Of a stretch of DNA of 7,901 bases, positions 6,297 to 7,901 are shown in pieces. Source of the DNA: Candidatus Njordarchaeota archaeon (GTDB lineage: Archaea; Asgardarchaeota; Njordarchaeia; Njordarchaeales; Njordarchaeaceae); NCBI GenBank assembly GCA_029856055.1, contig JAHQWF010000043.1, positions 1 through 7,901 of the forward strand. Reading direction: 5' to 3'. Below the pieces are notes generated by a model, which worked only from the letters and a program-made list of their open reading frames with translations, searched no databases and was not told the origin of the DNA. Position 1 is the first letter of the stretch, and every line of letters begins with the position of its first letter. The translations under genes and the position numbers were made by a program.

Positions 6297-7151
6297 ATGG
6301 AGATAAAAGTGATAGCGAGTCCTAAACCCACATATATGGAACTATACATAGATGGTACATCATATCATCTTCTTAATGCTTTAAGACGAGCTATATTAAC
6401 CGAAGTACCCACATTAGCTGTGCATGACGTAATAATTCATATGAATACTAGCGTACTTTACGATGAGGAATTAGCATTAAGATTATCCTTAATCCCCCTT
6501 AAAGTTGATCCTAAGGATATCGATGTATTGGGCAAATGCAGGAATATAGAGAGACTTGATTTATCTGAATTAACAGATTGCACGGCTAGATTACGTTTAA
6601 AGAAGAAGAACACAACGAAAGACAAAATAATAACAGTCTATGCGAAAGACTTGGAACCTATCGATAAAAAATCAGTTCGTCCAGTATACGAAAATATACC
6701 TATTGTTAAACTAGGTCCGGGACAAGAAGTAGATATAGAGATCATAGCGAAAGTAGGTAAAGGCAAGGATCATGCGAAATGGATGCCTGTCTCTACACTA
6801 GGATATAAACCACTACCAATTCTCAGGGTCACAGACACTACCAAGTGCCAGGACTGTAATTATTGCGTTGAAGCATGTCCTAAAGGAGTGCTCAAGAAAG
6901 AAGATGATACACCAACATTAAGCGGGATAGCATTATATCTTTGTGATTTAGATAGAATATGTGTTAGAGCATGCCCGCATAAAGTTTTAGATCTCCTGGA
7001 ATCAGAAAATCAATTTATCTTACGTATTGAAAGTGTTGGGCAACACAGTGTTATAGACATAATCAATGCTGCTATTGATATATTGAGCGAGAAGTATCTA
7101 GATTTCTCTAAGGAATTGCAAAGCAAAATAAGGGATCTTAAGGAAGCATGA
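6297..7151 (+). CDS. rpoD: DNA-directed RNA polymerase subunit D with two Fe-S motifs
   Basis: Subunit D is the archaeal counterpart of bacterial alpha and eukaryotic Rpb3; it dimerises with subunit L and nucleates polymerase assembly. The 284-residue chain starts MEIKVI. The conserved assembly region is clear: HLLNALRRAILTEVPTLAV (residues 24-42), then VLYDEELALRLSLIPL. Around residues 165-185 comes HAKWMPVSTLGYKPLP. An inserted ferredoxin-like domain follows. Motif 1 is CQDCNYCVEACP (C184, C187, C190, C194). Motif 2 is CDLDRICVRACP (C216, D219, C222, C226), where Asp takes the place of the second Cys. The C-terminus returns to the alpha-like dimerisation fold (ILRIESVGQHSVIDIINAAIDIL). The start has GAGGTGG 9 bases upstream. 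The usual ribosomal-protein neighbours (S11, L18e) are absent; nadM precedes and bud32 converges. This archaeal RpoD is unrelated to bacterial sigma-70 of the same symbol. Confidence 0.97.
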   Translation: MEIKVIASPKPTYMELYIDGTSYHLLNALRRAILTEVPTLAVHDVIIHMNTSVLYDEELALRLSLIPLKVDPKDIDVLGKCRNIERLDLSELTDCTARLRLKKKNTTKDKIITVYAKDLEPIDKKSVRPVYENIPIVKLGPGQEVDIEIIAKVGKGKDHAKWMPVSTLGYKPLPILRVTDTTKCQDCNYCVEACPKGVLKKEDDTPTLSGIALYLCDLDRICVRACPHKVLDLLESENQFILRIESVGQHSVIDIINAAIDILSEKYLDFSKELQSKIRDLKEA

Positions 7152-7809
7152 ATTTTTTCTCCCTGCGCTCAGCTATATATCTTCCCCGCTGAGATATCTC
7201 ATGAAATTTTTTGATCACTTCACTAGCGAATGGATTTGTTTTTTTATAACCATTAATAAAAGCAGGATACAAGTAGGAGATTTTATCATAATGTTTACTA
7301 TTCAGAGAAGTATAAAATATCCGTAATTCAATTCCTTTATCCTCTATTGACGTAGAAACACTCCCTAAACCAAAGTCTATGAAGACTATTCTTTTTTTAT
7401 TTGTGAGGATTATATTCGAAGTTGTTAAGTCGCCATGGAGAATATGGTGATTATGCATTAAGCCCACATATTCACCGATTCTTTCAAAAATAAGTTTTTC
7501 TTCATTCCTAGATAGCACGTTATTAGCTAAAATTTTTCTCAGCAAAGATCCATCAATAAATTCAATTACGATAGTGAACTGAGATAAATTAAGATTATAA
7601 ATGCAAGGAGCTGGAACCCCTATTTTTTTCACTAAAGATAGAAGCTTTGCCTCCCTTTTTGTTCTAGATTTTCTCAACTTAATATCTACAAACTCCGATC
7701 TATACATCTTCTCTACGCGTACTTTTTTAATTGCTTTGAGACCTAGATAATAAGTTAAGTAGATGTAAGACTCAGCGCCCTTACTAATTAATATTTCCTT
7801 CAACATCAT
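7138..7809 (-). CDS. bud32: Bud32 (PRPK family), Kae1-associated atypical protein kinase/ATPase
   Basis: Bud32 is part of the KEOPS complex; with Kae1 it supports the threonylcarbamoyl (t6A37) modification of ANN-decoding tRNAs. The 223-residue protein is stand-alone, not fused to Kae1. Visible motifs, numbered from ATG 7809, are KGAESYIY (10-17), KKVRVEKMYR (28-37, with the nucleotide-binding Lys probably K29), SRTKREAKLL, IVIEFIDG, the catalytic loop HGDLTTSNIIL (D127, N132) and FIDFGLG (metal-binding D145). It ends with QRGRYIAERREKKFMLP; RGRY-type endings are usual, and the last dozen residues are extra. The start is a run of GTG-ATG-ATG at 7812, 7809 and 7806 with no Shine-Dalgarno, so the exact first codon is uncertain. 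It converges on the subunit D gene, overlapping it by 14 bases. Confidence 0.95.
   Translation of the reverse strand: MMLKEILISKGAESYIYLTYYLGLKAIKKVRVEKMYRSEFVDIKLRKSRTKREAKLLSLVKKIGVPAPCIYNLNLSQFTIVIEFIDGSLLRKILANNVLSRNEEKLIFERIGEYVGLMHNHHILHGDLTTSNIILTNKKRIVFIDFGLGSVSTSIEDKGIELRIFYTSLNSKHYDKISYLYPAFINGYKKTNPFASEVIKKFHEISQRGRYIAERREKKFMLP
7153..7158 (+). terminator. T tract after subunit D gene, candidate terminator
   Basis: TTTTTT begins one base after the subunit D stop codon, followed by CTCCC. Archaeal termination commonly uses short T-rich runs in the non-template strand, so this may end the operon. It lies inside the 3' end of the bud32 coding region, which limits how strongly it can be read. 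Confidence 0.35.
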
Positions 7810-7870
7810 CACGCTTGAACTAAATTAACATGGAATCAAACTTTTCTATCAAACATTATTTAGTTTAGCT

Positions 7871-7878
7871 ATTATATA
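7871..7878 (-). promoter_or_regulatory. Candidate TATA box for bud32
   Basis: Read on the minus strand, TATATAAT is preceded by AAACGGT, a plausible BRE. A start site about 25 bases downstream, near 7847, would give a leader of 35-40 bases before the GTG/ATG cluster. The 92 bases to the right of the start codon (7810-7901) hold no other gene signal. The same box could serve a divergent gene beyond the right edge. Confidence 0.4.
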
Positions 7879-7901
7879 ACCGTTTGAGAAGAGAATTAAC
7901 C

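Noticed and set aside
7191..7200. Perfect palindrome GAGATATCTC
   Set aside because: It is a 10-base palindrome inside bud32 coding sequence with no paired copy or promoter context; chance is sufficient in AT-rich DNA.

Overview
The window is AT-rich archaeal DNA, most likely from a hyperthermophilic crenarchaeote (Thermoproteota; a Desulfurococcales- or Ignisphaera-like genome is my best guess, not proven). The evidence is an archaeal-type AdoMet synthetase, archaeal NadM, RNase P component 2 (Pop5/Rpp14 family), a DUF359 GTP-dependent dephospho-CoA kinase domain, a separate Bud32 kinase, RNA polymerase subunit D with ferredoxin-like cysteine motifs, and a tRNA-Arg with a bulge-helix-bulge intron and GC-saturated stems. 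Strong GGAGG/GGTG ribosome binding sites precede most starts. No mobile element, CRISPR array, integrase or phage gene is visible. This is housekeeping chromosome.

Layout, left to right. The 3' part of an unrecognised helical protein (3-500) overlaps the RNase P component 2 gene (494-868). Sixteen bases later comes an intron-containing tRNA-Arg(UCU) (885-984). A 118-base gap with a candidate promoter precedes rpsO, encoding ribosomal protein S15 (1103-1555). A tightly packed same-strand run follows: AdoMet synthetase (1607-2845), a phosphopantetheine adenylyltransferase/GTP-dependent dephospho-CoA kinase fusion (2860-3960), an uncharacterised protein with a C-terminal EMAP II/Trbp111-like tRNA-binding fold (3953-4777), a polytopic dolichol/polyprenol-kinase-like membrane protein (4805-5734), NMN adenylyltransferase NadM (5768-6295) and RNA polymerase subunit D (6297-7151). 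The Bud32 kinase gene (7138-7809) lies on the minus strand and converges on the subunit D gene with a 14-base overlap. The last 92 bases are its upstream region, with a possible TATA box.

Two themes tie the genes together. One is tRNA and translation: RNase P protein, tRNA, S15, the tRNA-binding-fold protein, and Bud32, which works with Kae1 in making the t6A modification of tRNA. The other is ATP-dependent synthesis of adenosyl or adenylyl cofactors: SAM, CoA (the last two steps in one polypeptide) and NAD, next to a lipid-alcohol kinase candidate. Gaps between the genes from 1607 to 7151 are 33 bases or less, with one 8-base overlap, so a single operon ending in the subunit D gene is likely. 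Points worth a second look are the CoA-pathway fusion, the two Fe-S motifs of subunit D (one with Asp replacing a Cys), the displacement of the subunit D gene from its usual ribosomal-protein cluster, the unclassified tRNA-binding-fold protein, and the lipid kinase candidate.
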